In this document: positions 33,169 to 42,362 of the stretch, in pieces
Position numbering within the stretch: position 1 is the stretch's first letter
Layout: each line of letters opens with the position of its first letter
Source: Bacteroidia bacterium
Lineage (GTDB): Bacteria; Bacteroidota; Bacteroidia; Flavobacteriales; Schleiferiaceae
Length of the DNA stretch: 64,000 nucleotides
Direction: 5' to 3'
Assembly: GCA_030424545.1 (NCBI GenBank)
Contig: JAUHWL010000008.1
Coordinates: forward strand, 1 to 64,000
The notes under the pieces: model-generated
Seen by the model: only the letters and a program-made list of their open reading frames with translations
Database searches by the model: none
What the model was told of the DNA's origin: nothing
Made by a program: the position numbers and the translations under genes

Positions 33169-36057
33169 ATGAAAAAAATATTTACCCTTTTGTTTATTGC
33201 GGCTTTTGCAACGGTTGTAAACGCACAAAAAAAATCCTTATCACCAGAAGACTTTAACAGCTGGAATTACCTTTCAGGGAAATCGATAACAGACGATGGG
33301 CTTTTTGTAATGTGGTATAAATCTCCGCAAGAAGGAGACAAAACATTATACGTTTATAATACAAATACAGAAGAAACACTAGAATTTAACAGAGCATCAA
33401 ACGCGTTTTTAACCAAAGACAATAATTATTTGGTATTTAAAGTATCTCCCGAATACGAAGAGGTTAGAGAGTTAAAACGCAAAAAAACCAAACGAAAAGA
33501 TATGCCGAAGGACAAGCTTGTTATTTATAAAATGGCAAGCGGAGTTTCGGATACCATTGCTGATATAAAAAGTTTTAGCATGCCAGCCGAGTCTGGAAAT
33601 TGGCTAGCTGTGAATCTAGAAGAATTGCCTAAAGTAGAAACACCTCCCTTAACAGAAGAAGAAAAAAAGGCAAAAGAAAAAGCAGAGAAAAAAGCTAAGA
33701 AGAAAAAAGAAAAGCAAGCGAAGAAAAAGAAAAAGAACAAAAAAGGTGAAGCAGAAGAGAAACCTGCCAAGAAGAAAAAATCCGAAAAGCCTACGGGAAA
33801 TTATGTTCGCCTAATTAATTTAGAAGATGATTCTTTTATTGATATAAAATGGGTAGATGATTTTTTTATGCCCGATTTCGCAAATCAGTTTTACTACCTC
33901 AGAAACATTGGAGATTCTTTACAACACAAAGGTTTGTTTTCTGTTGATTTGGCCACATCAAAATCTACCCTTATAGATTCGGCATTTAAAAGTTGCGATG
34001 GCGTTTCCTTGAACAAAAGAGGAACAAAATTGGCCTACTTAACCACGCAAGATTCTGCCAAAGCAGATATTCAATACTACACCTTAAAACTTTGGGATGG
34101 CGAAAAAACCGTTGCATTGCTAGATACAGCTACCGCAGGTTTGCCAGAAGGCTGGATGCCATCAGCAGATTTTAGAACTGTTATAGACGAAAACAATAAC
34201 TATTTATTGGTAGGCACAAAACCAATTCCAACCATCTACCCAGAAGATACCATGGCGCTAGACGAAGAAAAAGTTAGGCTTGATATATGGAATTGGCAAG
34301 ATGAAGAAATACAGCCAATGCAAAAGCTAAACGTGCGCAGAGAAGCCCAAAAATCTTATTTAGGAAGAATTAAATTAAGCGATAATAGCTTTGTGCAACT
34401 GGGTAACGAGGAGTATGAAATTGCAAGCTACCCTAGAGATACGGTTAAAACATACGTTACTGCCTATGCAGATAAGCCTTATAGAAAGGAAGCATCTTGG
34501 CTTATACCTACGCACAGGGATGTTGCCTTGGTGAATATAGAAACCGGGAAATTTATGCCGGTACAAAAAAGTATACGTACGGGATTACAATTATCTCCAG
34601 ACGAAAATTATGCGTATTGGTTTGATAGAGCAACGCGCCACTGGTATGCCTATAACATTGCTACCGGCAAAACGGTAAACCTTTCTAAAAACATAAAATA
34701 TCCGGTTTGGAATGAGTCGAATGACATTCCTGATGAACCAACCTCTTACGCTGCATATGGATGGATTGCAGATTCTTTGTTTGTTTTTACAGATAAATAT
34801 GATATCTGGGCAGTAAACCCTATGCGACCAGGAAAGCCCAAATGTTTAACCAAAGAAATGGGCCGTAAATCAAAAACAGAATATGGCTTTATTTATTTAA
34901 GCGATCAAGACAATCAGCTAAATAAGGAGTGGTGGTTGTTATCTACTTTAAATGACGAAACCAAAGAAGAAGGGTATGTGTCTTTTCATTGGGAAACTGG
35001 CGAAACGAAGGTTTTGGTTGCGCCAAGTAAATTTGGCTTTGGCTATCCTTCAAAAGCAAAAGATGCGGATAAGTTGATTTTTACGAAAGGTAATTATGAG
35101 GTGTACCCTGAATTGTATATCTCCAATACCGCGTTTGCTTCTCCAAAAAAACTTACAGACACCAATCCTCAGCAAGCAGATTTTAAATGGGGAACAGTAG
35201 AAATGGTTGAGTGGAAAGCCTACAACGGTAAAATGGCGAAAGGCCTCTTGTATAAGCCTGAAGATTTTGACGAAACTAAAAAATACCCAATGCTTGTTTA
35301 TTTTTATGAAACGTCCTCAGAAAGAATCTTTAGTTATAAAACACCTGCGCCAAGTGCATCGGTTATTAACTTTCCTTATTTCATTAGTCATGATTATTTA
35401 ATTTTTGTACCAGATATCCATTATAAAACGGGCCAGCCCGGGCAAGATGCGTACGATTACATCGTGAGCGGTGCTAAAGAAATGGCAAAGAATGCTTGGG
35501 TAGATGAAGAAAACATGGCCATACAAGGGCAAAGTTGGGGAGGTTACCAAGTAGCTTATCTGGTTACAAAAACTAACATGTTTAAATGTGCCATGGCCGG
35601 TGCACCCGTAAGCAATATGACAAGTGCGTATGGAGGAATAAGATGGGGATCTGGCATGAGCAGAGAGTTTCAGTATGAGCGCACGCAAAGCCGTTTGGGT
35701 GCAACGCTTTGGGAAAACAGAGAGGTTTACATAAAAAATAGTCCGGTATTTTTTGCTGATAAAGTAGAAACACCCCTTTTAATGATGCACAATGATGATG
35801 ATGGTGCAGTGCCTTGGTACCAAGGGATAGAATATTTTATGGCATTGCGTAGATTAGGAAAACCTACATGGATGTTAGTTTATAATGGCGAGCAGCACAA
35901 CCTAATGAAAAGACATAACAGAAAAGATCTAAGTCAAAGAATGGCGCAGTTTTTTGATCATTATTTAAAAGGCGCACCCGCACCAGAATGGATGGAAGTT
36001 GGAAGGCCGGCCATAGAAAAAGATGATAATCCCGGGTTTAACTTAATGGCCGAGTAG
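33169..36057 (+). CDS. Exported S9 family (prolyl oligopeptidase-like) serine peptidase
   Basis: A 962-residue protein. The signal peptide is MKKIFTLLFIAAFATVVNAQ. A long beta-propeller region follows, then the alpha/beta-hydrolase domain with the nucleophile in GQSWGGYQ (Ser 789), the acid in HNDDDGAVPW and the His in NGEQHNLMK. Residues about 161-207 are an extreme Lys/Ala/Glu-rich insertion between propeller blades. It is probably a periplasmic or outer-membrane-associated peptidase for peptide scavenging. It heads a run of three exported peptidases on the same strand. Confidence 0.92.
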   Translation: MKKIFTLLFIAAFATVVNAQKKSLSPEDFNSWNYLSGKSITDDGLFVMWYKSPQEGDKTLYVYNTNTEETLEFNRASNAFLTKDNNYLVFKVSPEYEEVRELKRKKTKRKDMPKDKLVIYKMASGVSDTIADIKSFSMPAESGNWLAVNLEELPKVETPPLTEEEKKAKEKAEKKAKKKKEKQAKKKKKNKKGEAEEKPAKKKKSEKPTGNYVRLINLEDDSFIDIKWVDDFFMPDFANQFYYLRNIGDSLQHKGLFSVDLATSKSTLIDSAFKSCDGVSLNKRGTKLAYLTTQDSAKADIQYYTLKLWDGEKTVALLDTATAGLPEGWMPSADFRTVIDENNNYLLVGTKPIPTIYPEDTMALDEEKVRLDIWNWQDEEIQPMQKLNVRREAQKSYLGRIKLSDNSFVQLGNEEYEIASYPRDTVKTYVTAYADKPYRKEASWLIPTHRDVALVNIETGKFMPVQKSIRTGLQLSPDENYAYWFDRATRHWYAYNIATGKTVNLSKNIKYPVWNESNDIPDEPTSYAAYGWIADSLFVFTDKYDIWAVNPMRPGKPKCLTKEMGRKSKTEYGFIYLSDQDNQLNKEWWLLSTLNDETKEEGYVSFHWETGETKVLVAPSKFGFGYPSKAKDADKLIFTKGNYEVYPELYISNTAFASPKKLTDTNPQQADFKWGTVEMVEWKAYNGKMAKGLLYKPEDFDETKKYPMLVYFYETSSERIFSYKTPAPSASVINFPYFISHDYLIFVPDIHYKTGQPGQDAYDYIVSGAKEMAKNAWVDEENMAIQGQSWGGYQVAYLVTKTNMFKCAMAGAPVSNMTSAYGGIRWGSGMSREFQYERTQSRLGATLWENREVYIKNSPVFFADKVETPLLMMHNDDDGAVPWYQGIEYFMALRRLGKPTWMLVYNGEQHNLMKRHNRKDLSQRMAQFFDHYLKGAPAPEWMEVGRPAIEKDDNPGFNLMAE

Positions 36058-36091
36058 CCGTTTTTTAAAAAAGATTTATAACACAGGTTGC

Positions 36092-37954
36092 ATGAATAAA
36101 TTAATTGCGCTTTTGCTATTGCCGTTTATCACATCGGCATTTGCACCTATACAAAATACAGAGGGCTACCAAGTACAAATGGATTTAACAAACATTGTTG
36201 AAGACAAAATAAAAGTAACCATGGTAGTACCCATTTTAGAACAAGAAAGCACGGTGTTTACCATGCCTAAAATAATTCCGGGTACGTATAAGGTTTATGA
36301 TTATGGCCAGTTTGTGCATGATTTTAAAGCTTATAACAGCCAAGGCGAAGAGTTGAGTGTAGAGACGCTAAATGTAAACCAATGGCAAATTGGCAATGCC
36401 AAAGAATTGTACAAAATAGAATATTGGGCAAGTGCGAGTTATAACAATCCGAAATCAAAAATATTTGCCCCAGGCGGCACTGGCATTTCAGAAGAAGCAT
36501 TTATGCTAAATAATTTTGGTTTTATTGGGTATCTAGATAATCACGATAAACGTGCATATCAGCTACACATTAAAAAACCTGTTGAGATGTATGGTGTAAC
36601 ATCTTTGCAAAATTTAAAGCGTATGGATTCTTTAGACCTATTTACCGCGGCCAATTATTTTGAGGTGCATGATTGCCCAATTTTATACGCGGCTCCAGAT
36701 ACTGCAAGCATGGTTGTGGCAGGCATACCCATCATGATTGGGGCTTACTCCAAAGAAAAAAATGTAGATGCCACCAAGATTAGAGACGGACTAAAAGATT
36801 TGTTTAAAGCAGCGGCCGCATATTTTAACGGAAACTTACCCGCAGAAAAGTACACCATATTAATTTATGGCTTAGAACCCAGGGTTGCCATTAGAAATAC
36901 CGGTGCCTTAGAGCATCATACTTCTACACTGCTTACGGTGCCTGATGCCAATGATCAAGTTATGCGAATGTTCTTTGAAGGAGAGCCTATGCAGCTCTAT
37001 AGAGATATTGTGGCGCATGAGTTTTTTCACATTGTAACCCCTCTAAATATTCATTCTAAGCAAATAAATGAATTCGATTTTATTAGCCCACAAATGAGTG
37101 AGCACCTTTGGTTTTATGAAGGCGTTACCGAATACAATTCAATGATTTCTCAGGCTCGGGGCGGCATATTAACGCTACAGCAATTTGTAGATGAAACAAA
37201 GTCTAAAATAAAATGGGCTAAAAGATATAATCAGTACGTACCTTTTACTCAGCTTAGCAAACACGCTTTAGATGTATATGAAAATCAATACGGAAATGTT
37301 TACATGAAAGGTGCCCTTATTGGCATGACGTTAGATTTAAAATTGCGTGTTCTCTCTGAAGGTGAAATGGGATTGAATGATTTGCTGGAGAAATTATGGA
37401 ATGTATATGGTGCAGATACTTTTTTTGTTGATGACGACTTTTTTAGCATTATAGCCGAAAATTCTTTTGCAGAAATAGAAACGTTTTTAGTAAAACATGT
37501 AGCCAGCGCAGAACCACTTCCTTTAAAAGATTTGTTCGCAGAGGTTGGTATAACCTACATAGAAAGTAGAGAATCAGAAGAAATATCATTTGGCAATATT
37601 TCTTTTTCGCCCGTTAAGGATAAAGATTTGGTAAGGGTAACAAGATTTGATGACGATAATCCCTTTATAAAAGACCTGGGCATACAAAAGGGAGATTATA
37701 TAAAATCTTGGAACGGACAAAAAGTAAACAAGCACACCGCATATGCTGTAGCCTCAGAAGCAAAAAAAACTACCCAAGTTGGAGATAAAATAACTGTAGT
37801 TGTAGTAAGGGAAAACAAAAAAGGAAAGAGTGTAGAAGTGGAGCTAAAAGCCAAAGCAATAAAAACAGTGCAAGTAGAAAGTGACGTGCTTTTCATTAAC
37901 GAAAACTTAACAGATAAACAACGTAATTTGCGCCACATTTGGATTAATCAATAA
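36092..37954 (+). CDS. Exported M61 family metallopeptidase with PDZ domain
   Basis: A 620-residue protein with a short signal peptide (MNKLIALLLLPFITSAFA). After an N-terminal beta domain comes the zinc motif HEFFH (309-313) with the downstream Glu in WFYEGVTEY, as in glycyl aminopeptidases. A C-terminal PDZ-like domain begins near residue 500 (LGIQKGDYIKSWNGQKV). Likely periplasmic. It is 34 bp after the S9 peptidase gene, so co-transcription is plausible. Confidence 0.9.
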   Translation: MNKLIALLLLPFITSAFAPIQNTEGYQVQMDLTNIVEDKIKVTMVVPILEQESTVFTMPKIIPGTYKVYDYGQFVHDFKAYNSQGEELSVETLNVNQWQIGNAKELYKIEYWASASYNNPKSKIFAPGGTGISEEAFMLNNFGFIGYLDNHDKRAYQLHIKKPVEMYGVTSLQNLKRMDSLDLFTAANYFEVHDCPILYAAPDTASMVVAGIPIMIGAYSKEKNVDATKIRDGLKDLFKAAAAYFNGNLPAEKYTILIYGLEPRVAIRNTGALEHHTSTLLTVPDANDQVMRMFFEGEPMQLYRDIVAHEFFHIVTPLNIHSKQINEFDFISPQMSEHLWFYEGVTEYNSMISQARGGILTLQQFVDETKSKIKWAKRYNQYVPFTQLSKHALDVYENQYGNVYMKGALIGMTLDLKLRVLSEGEMGLNDLLEKLWNVYGADTFFVDDDFFSIIAENSFAEIETFLVKHVASAEPLPLKDLFAEVGITYIESRESEEISFGNISFSPVKDKDLVRVTRFDDDNPFIKDLGIQKGDYIKSWNGQKVNKHTAYAVASEAKKTTQVGDKITVVVVRENKKGKSVEVELKAKAIKTVQVESDVLFINENLTDKQRNLRHIWINQ

Positions 37955-37974
37955 TTTATAAAAACAAATTTTTA

Positions 37975-40008
37975 ATGAATCTTAAGTATTTAACTATCGG
38001 GGCTGTTGTAATGCTTTCAGCATGTACAGATCCAAAACCTGAAGAAGAAAGTTCAGAAAAAACAGGAGGATTTGATGTTTCAGCTATCGATTCTTCAGCA
38101 TCTCCTTGCAATGACTTTTTTCAGTTTACTGCCGGAAGTTGGATTAAATACAATCCTATACCGGAAACAGAAAGTAGCTGGGGACGATTTTCAAAATTGG
38201 CAGAAGACAACAAGATTCGCATTAAAGGTATCTTAGAAGAATATGCTGCAAAAGAAGGTCAAGCCAAAGGCAGCGATGGTCAGTTAATTGGCGATTTCTT
38301 TTATAGCGGGATGGACTCTTTGGCTGTAGAAGAATTAGGCACCAAAGCGTTTGATCCATATATGGAGCGCGTAGATGCTACCACAAACATGAGTGAACTT
38401 TTTGCTTTAATGGCAGAATATGGTTACAACAATGTTAGTGCACCTATTGGCATTGGTGTTCAAGCAGATTTGATGAACTCATCTGTAAACGCACTTTACC
38501 TAGAACAAGGTGGGTTGGGTATGCCAGACAGAGATTATTATTTAAAAACCGATTCTGTAAATAAAGAAATACAAGCCAAATACAAGAAGCATCTTGCCAA
38601 CTTATTTGTGCTTTACGGAATGGATGAGGCTGCAGCTACAGATCAAGCAAACCGTATTTACAATGTAGAATACAAAATGGCAGAGCAGCACATGAGTCGT
38701 GTGGAAATGAGAAACATTCCTGCTTTGTATAACCCCATGTCTTTAGATGAGGTAAAAGCCCTTGCCCCAAATGTAGATTTTGACGCTTATTTTAACGTTT
38801 ACGGATTAACATTTGATGAAGTAATAGTAACAGGCCCTAAGTATATTAAAGCTCTTAATAAGCTTGTAAAAGATATACCATTTGAAGATTGGAAAGCATA
38901 TTACAGATGGCATGTACTAGATGCTGCCGTACTTTATTTGCCATATGAGTATGGTAAATTAAACTTTGAGTTCTACAGCAAAACACTTAGCGGAACTAAA
39001 AAAATGCAACCAAGATGGAAACGCATTCAAGGCGCCATTGGTGGATTAAACGAACAGTTAGGCCACTTGTATGTAGAAAAGTATTTCCCAGAAGAAAGCA
39101 AAAAACAAGTAGAGCAAATGGTAGAAGATTTGCGCAGTGCATATCGTGTGCGTATTGCTAACCTTACTTGGATGAGTGATACTACAAAACAAAAAGCATT
39201 AGAAAAATTAAATGCATTTACCTACAAAATTGGATATCCAAACAAGTGGAAAGATTATTCAGATTTAGAGATTTCTCGCGATTCTTATTTCCAGAATGTA
39301 CTAAATATGTCTAAATATTTAAGCGAAGAAAACCTTGCGAAATTAGGCCAGCCTGTAGATAGAGATGAGTGGGGAATGGGTGCGCACATTGTAAACGCAT
39401 ATTATAATCCGTTAAATAATGAAGTTGTTTTCCCAGCCGGAATTTTACAACCTCCATTCTTTGATCCTAATGCAGACGATGCCCTAAATTACGGTGCTAT
39501 TGGAGGTGTAATAGGTCATGAATTTAGCCATGGTTTTGATGACCAAGGAAGTAATTTTGATGCGCAAGGAAACATGACCAATTGGTGGACTAATGGAGAT
39601 AAAGCTCGTTTTAACGCCCTTACATCAGCACTTTCTGAGCAATACAGCGCTTACGAAGTTTTGCCTGGAGTACACGTAAACGGAGATTTAACGCTTGGTG
39701 AAAACATTGCAGATTTAGGTGGACTAACCTTAGCTTATTATGCATATAAAATTCATATGGACGGTAAAACACCAGAAGCTAATATTGATGGGTTTACACC
39801 AGAGCAACGTATATTTTTAGGTTGGGCACAAGTTTGGCAAAAACATGGTACTGATGAGTATTTGAGAAATCAGGTAACAACAGACCCTCATTCTCCTGCT
39901 TCTTTTAGAGTAGTTGGACCAATGAGCAACATGCCAGAGTATAGCGAAGCGTGGGGCTGCCAAGATGGTGATGCCATGAAGAAAGCAGAGCCAATAGTTA
40001 TTTGGTAA
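37975..40008 (+). CDS. Exported M13 family (neprilysin/PepO-like) zinc endopeptidase
   Basis: A 677-residue lipoprotein: N-terminus MNLKYLTIGAVVMLSAC with lipobox LSAC. The zinc motif is HEFSH (515-519) in GGVIGHEFSHGFDDQG, the third ligand is in GENIADLGGLTLAYYAY, and NAYYNPLNNEVVFPAGILQPP is the substrate-binding NAYY. The C-terminal CxxW of many relatives is changed to IVIW, while an upstream WGC is kept. It probably cleaves peptides in the periplasm or on the outer membrane. A terminator follows closely. Confidence 0.94.
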   Translation: MNLKYLTIGAVVMLSACTDPKPEEESSEKTGGFDVSAIDSSASPCNDFFQFTAGSWIKYNPIPETESSWGRFSKLAEDNKIRIKGILEEYAAKEGQAKGSDGQLIGDFFYSGMDSLAVEELGTKAFDPYMERVDATTNMSELFALMAEYGYNNVSAPIGIGVQADLMNSSVNALYLEQGGLGMPDRDYYLKTDSVNKEIQAKYKKHLANLFVLYGMDEAAATDQANRIYNVEYKMAEQHMSRVEMRNIPALYNPMSLDEVKALAPNVDFDAYFNVYGLTFDEVIVTGPKYIKALNKLVKDIPFEDWKAYYRWHVLDAAVLYLPYEYGKLNFEFYSKTLSGTKKMQPRWKRIQGAIGGLNEQLGHLYVEKYFPEESKKQVEQMVEDLRSAYRVRIANLTWMSDTTKQKALEKLNAFTYKIGYPNKWKDYSDLEISRDSYFQNVLNMSKYLSEENLAKLGQPVDRDEWGMGAHIVNAYYNPLNNEVVFPAGILQPPFFDPNADDALNYGAIGGVIGHEFSHGFDDQGSNFDAQGNMTNWWTNGDKARFNALTSALSEQYSAYEVLPGVHVNGDLTLGENIADLGGLTLAYYAYKIHMDGKTPEANIDGFTPEQRIFLGWAQVWQKHGTDEYLRNQVTTDPHSPASFRVVGPMSNMPEYSEAWGCQDGDAMKKAEPIVIW

Positions 40009-40029
40009 TAGATAAAAGTTATCGAAATT

Positions 40030-40067
40030 CAAAAAGCCGCTTTACATTCGTGTAAAGCGGTTTTTTT
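40030..40067 (+). terminator. Rho-independent terminator after the M13 peptidase gene
   Basis: Long perfect stem GCCGCTTTACA / TGTAAAGCGG with a small TTCG-containing loop and seven T. Confidence 0.92.
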
Positions 40068-40077
40068 ATGAAATAGA

Positions 40078-40111
40078 GTGTGAAAACTGTAAATAGAAAC
40101 GCGTGTGAAAA
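40078..40111. promoter_or_regulatory. Direct repeat GTGTGAAAA (two copies) upstream of the rhodanese operon
   Basis: Two identical 9-bp copies at 40078-40086 and 40103-40111 are spaced 25 bp start to start, so roughly on the same helix face. They sit about 45-75 bp upstream of a -7-like box. Possible regulator-binding site; chance cannot be excluded. Confidence 0.25.
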
Positions 40112-40154
40112 ATTGCTTTTTGTGAAATTCAAAATTTCAATTAACCATCTTGAT

Positions 40155-40162
40155 TACATTTG
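40155..40162 (+). promoter_or_regulatory. Possible -7 box TACATTTG upstream of the rhodanese operon
   Basis: Matches TAnnTTTG, 37 bp before the first rhodanese start codon and after a terminator, so a promoter is expected in this gap. Confidence 0.4.
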
Positions 40163-40198
40163 CTCCAACAAAAAAATAGAAAACAAAAATTAAGATAA

Positions 40199-40483
40199 AT
40201 GGAAATAAAAGACGCAATAAATCACCCAAATGCAACAATTATAGATGTGCGTAGTACGGATGAATTTGAAAGTGGAAACGTAGCGGGTTCTAAAAACATT
40301 CCTCTACATTTAGTGCCACATCATATAGAGGACTTTAAAAATATGAGCAAGCCAGTTGTACTTTGTTGCTTAAGCGGAGGAAGAAGCGGACAAGCTGTTG
40401 CTTTTTTAAAACAGCAAGGATTAGAAGAAATGTACAACGGTGGTGGCTGGGCTCAAGTTAATCAGCTTAAAAACGGGAACTAA
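40199..40483 (+). CDS. Single-domain rhodanese (cytoplasmic)
   Basis: A 94-residue rhodanese without a signal peptide. IIDVRSTDEFESGNVAGSKNIPL is followed by the active-site loop CLSGGR with nucleophile Cys 57, preceded by a second Cys (VVLCCLSGGRSG). It handles sulfane sulfur as a persulfide. The stop shares its last base with the start of the next rhodanese gene, so the two are tightly coupled. First of a six-gene redox/sulfur run. Confidence 0.9.
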   Translation: MEIKDAINHPNATIIDVRSTDEFESGNVAGSKNIPLHLVPHHIEDFKNMSKPVVLCCLSGGRSGQAVAFLKQQGLEEMYNGGGWAQVNQLKNGN

Positions 40484-40797
40484 TGGGATTTTTTCAAAAA
40501 CTGTTCGGGCTTGGTCCAAAAGTAGATTTAGCAGATATCATCAACAATCAGAAGGCATTAATTGTTGATGTACGTACACCAGGCGAATTTAAACAAGGGC
40601 ATGTAAAAGGTTCTATAAATATTCCGTTAAATACAATAGCACAAGCTGATAAAAAGCTAAAAGGAAAAGAACCAATAGTACTTTGTTGTGCAAGTGGTAT
40701 GCGCAGTGGTAATGCCACAAGTCAGTTAAAGAGCAAAGGTTATAGCCAAGTCTTTAACGGTGGTAGTTGGAATAAAGTAAATAGATTAAAACAATAA
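40483..40797 (+). CDS. Single-domain rhodanese (cytoplasmic), second copy
   Basis: A 104-residue rhodanese with an extra N-terminal GFFQKLFGLG segment. IVDVRTPGEFKQGHVKGSINIPL precedes the active loop CASGMR (Cys 69), again as a CC pair. It is similar in order to its upstream neighbour, indicating duplication. No signal peptide. Confidence 0.9.
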   Translation: MGFFQKLFGLGPKVDLADIINNQKALIVDVRTPGEFKQGHVKGSINIPLNTIAQADKKLKGKEPIVLCCASGMRSGNATSQLKSKGYSQVFNGGSWNKVNRLKQ

Positions 40798-40812
40798 TAA
40801 ATAAATAACAAA

Positions 40813-41256
40813 ATGAAAAAGTTGATCGTTAGCTTGCCTTTAATGGCCTCATTATTTCTAGCTTCTTGCGGAAATGCTCAAAATAATGAGACAGAAACGG
40901 AAAATAATAATGCAGAAGAAAAAGTTGTTGTAGAACAAATTAATATTGATGTGGACGCGCAAACTTTTTCAGAATTAATAGCCAAAGAGAATGGAGTTGT
41001 TCTGGATGTTCGTACAGACAATGAGTTTTTCGCAGGACATATAAGTGGAGCTCTTCATTTTGATTTTTATCGTGATGACTTTAAAGTATTATTAACTGAT
41101 TTAGATCCGAAAACCCCTGTGTATGTATATTGTAAATCGGGTGGAAGAAGTGGTAAAACCGCTAATATGCTAAAAGGAATGGGTTTTTCTGAAGTTTACA
41201 ATTTAGAAGGTGGTATTACGGCTTGGGAAAATCAAGGTAAACCTGTAGAAAAATAA
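40813..41256 (+). CDS. Lipoprotein rhodanese (periplasmic side)
   Basis: A 147-residue protein with signal MKKLIVSLPLMASLFLASC (lipobox Cys 19), an acidic Asn/Glu linker, and a rhodanese domain with VVLDVRTDNEFFAGHISGA and active loop CKSGGR (Cys 107). Unlike its two cytoplasmic neighbours it is exported and membrane-anchored, so the operon has rhodanese activity on both sides of the membrane. The stop overlaps the next start. Confidence 0.9.
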   Translation: MKKLIVSLPLMASLFLASCGNAQNNETETENNNAEEKVVVEQINIDVDAQTFSELIAKENGVVLDVRTDNEFFAGHISGALHFDFYRDDFKVLLTDLDPKTPVYVYCKSGGRSGKTANMLKGMGFSEVYNLEGGITAWENQGKPVEK

Positions 41257-41468
41257 TGACGAAAAAAAGAGTTGCAATAATTTCTTTAGGCTTGGCCATT
41301 GGTGCCATTGCTGGATACTTGTACTACTATTTTATAGGTTGTGCTTCGGGTACGTGCTCTATAACGTCAAAACCACTAAACAGCACATTGTATGGCATGT
41401 TTATGGGCGGGTTGCTGTTTGATATGTTTAATGATTGGTTCTTTAAAAAACAAAAAAGTAATGACTAA
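41256..41468 (+). CDS. DUF6132 small membrane protein
   Basis: A 70-residue protein with two membrane segments and a short loop containing two Cys (IGCASGTCSITSKP). This matches DUF6132, a family found beside rhodanese and thioredoxin genes in Bacteroidota. The Cys pair between the segments could serve thiol or persulfide transfer across the membrane; that is inference. It overlaps both neighbours by a few bases. Confidence 0.8.
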   Translation: MTKKRVAIISLGLAIGAIAGYLYYYFIGCASGTCSITSKPLNSTLYGMFMGGLLFDMFNDWFFKKQKSND

Positions 41469-42060
41469 GTATTTTTATTTATTGATTGTTTCGTCAATTA
41501 TTTGGTCTTGCAATCAGGAAGCAGATGTTCCAGTTGTAGAGCAAAATGAAGAATCTCTCGCCATGGACTATCAGCAACAAGGAACAATAATCGTAGCAGA
41601 ATCTAAGAAAGCTCTAGGGGCCAACTTAAAGGCCGCTATGGGCCGCGGTGGCGTAGAAGAAGCAGTAGGTTTTTGTAACCTTAAAGCGCTAGATTTAACG
41701 GATTCATTGGCTAATTTGTATGCGGTAGAGATTAAGAGAGCTACTTTAAAACCAAGAAATAGCCTAAATGCGGCCAATGTTAGTGAAGCTCAAATTTTAT
41801 CAGTTTGGCAAGATAAATTGGATGAGAGTCAGGAAATACTGCCAACTCAATTTGAAGAAGAAGATAAAGTCAATTTTTATTCACCAATCGTTATGGAATC
41901 ACTTTGTGTTACCTGCCATGGTGTAAAAGGAGAATCTCTAACTCCAGAGGTGGAAAAAATAATAAGTAGTAAATACCCAAATGATGCAGCAACAGGTTAC
42001 AAAGTAGGCGATTTACGCGGCCTGTGGCACATTTCATTTACAAAGCCAACAATTCAATAA
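41461..42060 (+). CDS. DUF3365 haem-binding lipoprotein
   Basis: A 199-residue lipoprotein; I chose the ATG at 41461 because it gives a signal peptide with lipobox Cys 17 (IIWSC). The DUF3365 (Tll0287-like) domain carries a single c-type haem motif CVTCH (Cys 149, Cys 152, His 153) near the end. Such proteins act as redox or gas sensors or small electron carriers in the periplasm; the specific role is unknown. It overlaps DUF6132 by 8 bp and the thioredoxin start by one base (TAATG). Confidence 0.85.
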   Translation: MTKYFYLLIVSSIIWSCNQEADVPVVEQNEESLAMDYQQQGTIIVAESKKALGANLKAAMGRGGVEEAVGFCNLKALDLTDSLANLYAVEIKRATLKPRNSLNAANVSEAQILSVWQDKLDESQEILPTQFEEEDKVNFYSPIVMESLCVTCHGVKGESLTPEVEKIISSKYPNDAATGYKVGDLRGLWHISFTKPTIQ

Positions 42061-42362
42061 TGAGCAGTTTTAACGAAATTATTAATTCAAACAAGCCAGT
42101 TTTAATCGATTTTTTCGCAGAGTGGTGCGGCCCATGTAAAATGATGCCGCCTATTTTAAAAGAGGTTTCAGACGTTTTAGGCGAATCAGTTCGAGTGATA
42201 AAAATAGACGTAGATAAAAATCAATCCTTGGCATCTAAGCTCAACGTTCAAGGTGTGCCCACATTAGTGCTGTATCAAAACGGACAACAATTGTGGAGAC
42301 AGAGCGGTGTAATTCCTGCTCATCAACTCATTCAAATCGTAAAAGAAAAAGCACTTAAATAG
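42060..42362 (+). CDS. trxA: Thioredoxin
   Basis: A 100-residue thioredoxin with FFAEWCGPCKMMPP (Cys 23, Cys 26) and the cis-Pro loop VQGVPTLVLY. No signal peptide, so cytoplasmic. The start at 42060 overlaps the preceding stop. It is the last gene of the rhodanese run and could reduce rhodanese persulfides. Its 3' end overlaps the convergent SPOR gene by 8 bp. Confidence 0.93.
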   Translation: MSSFNEIINSNKPVLIDFFAEWCGPCKMMPPILKEVSDVLGESVRVIKIDVDKNQSLASKLNVQGVPTLVLYQNGQQLWRQSGVIPAHQLIQIVKEKALK

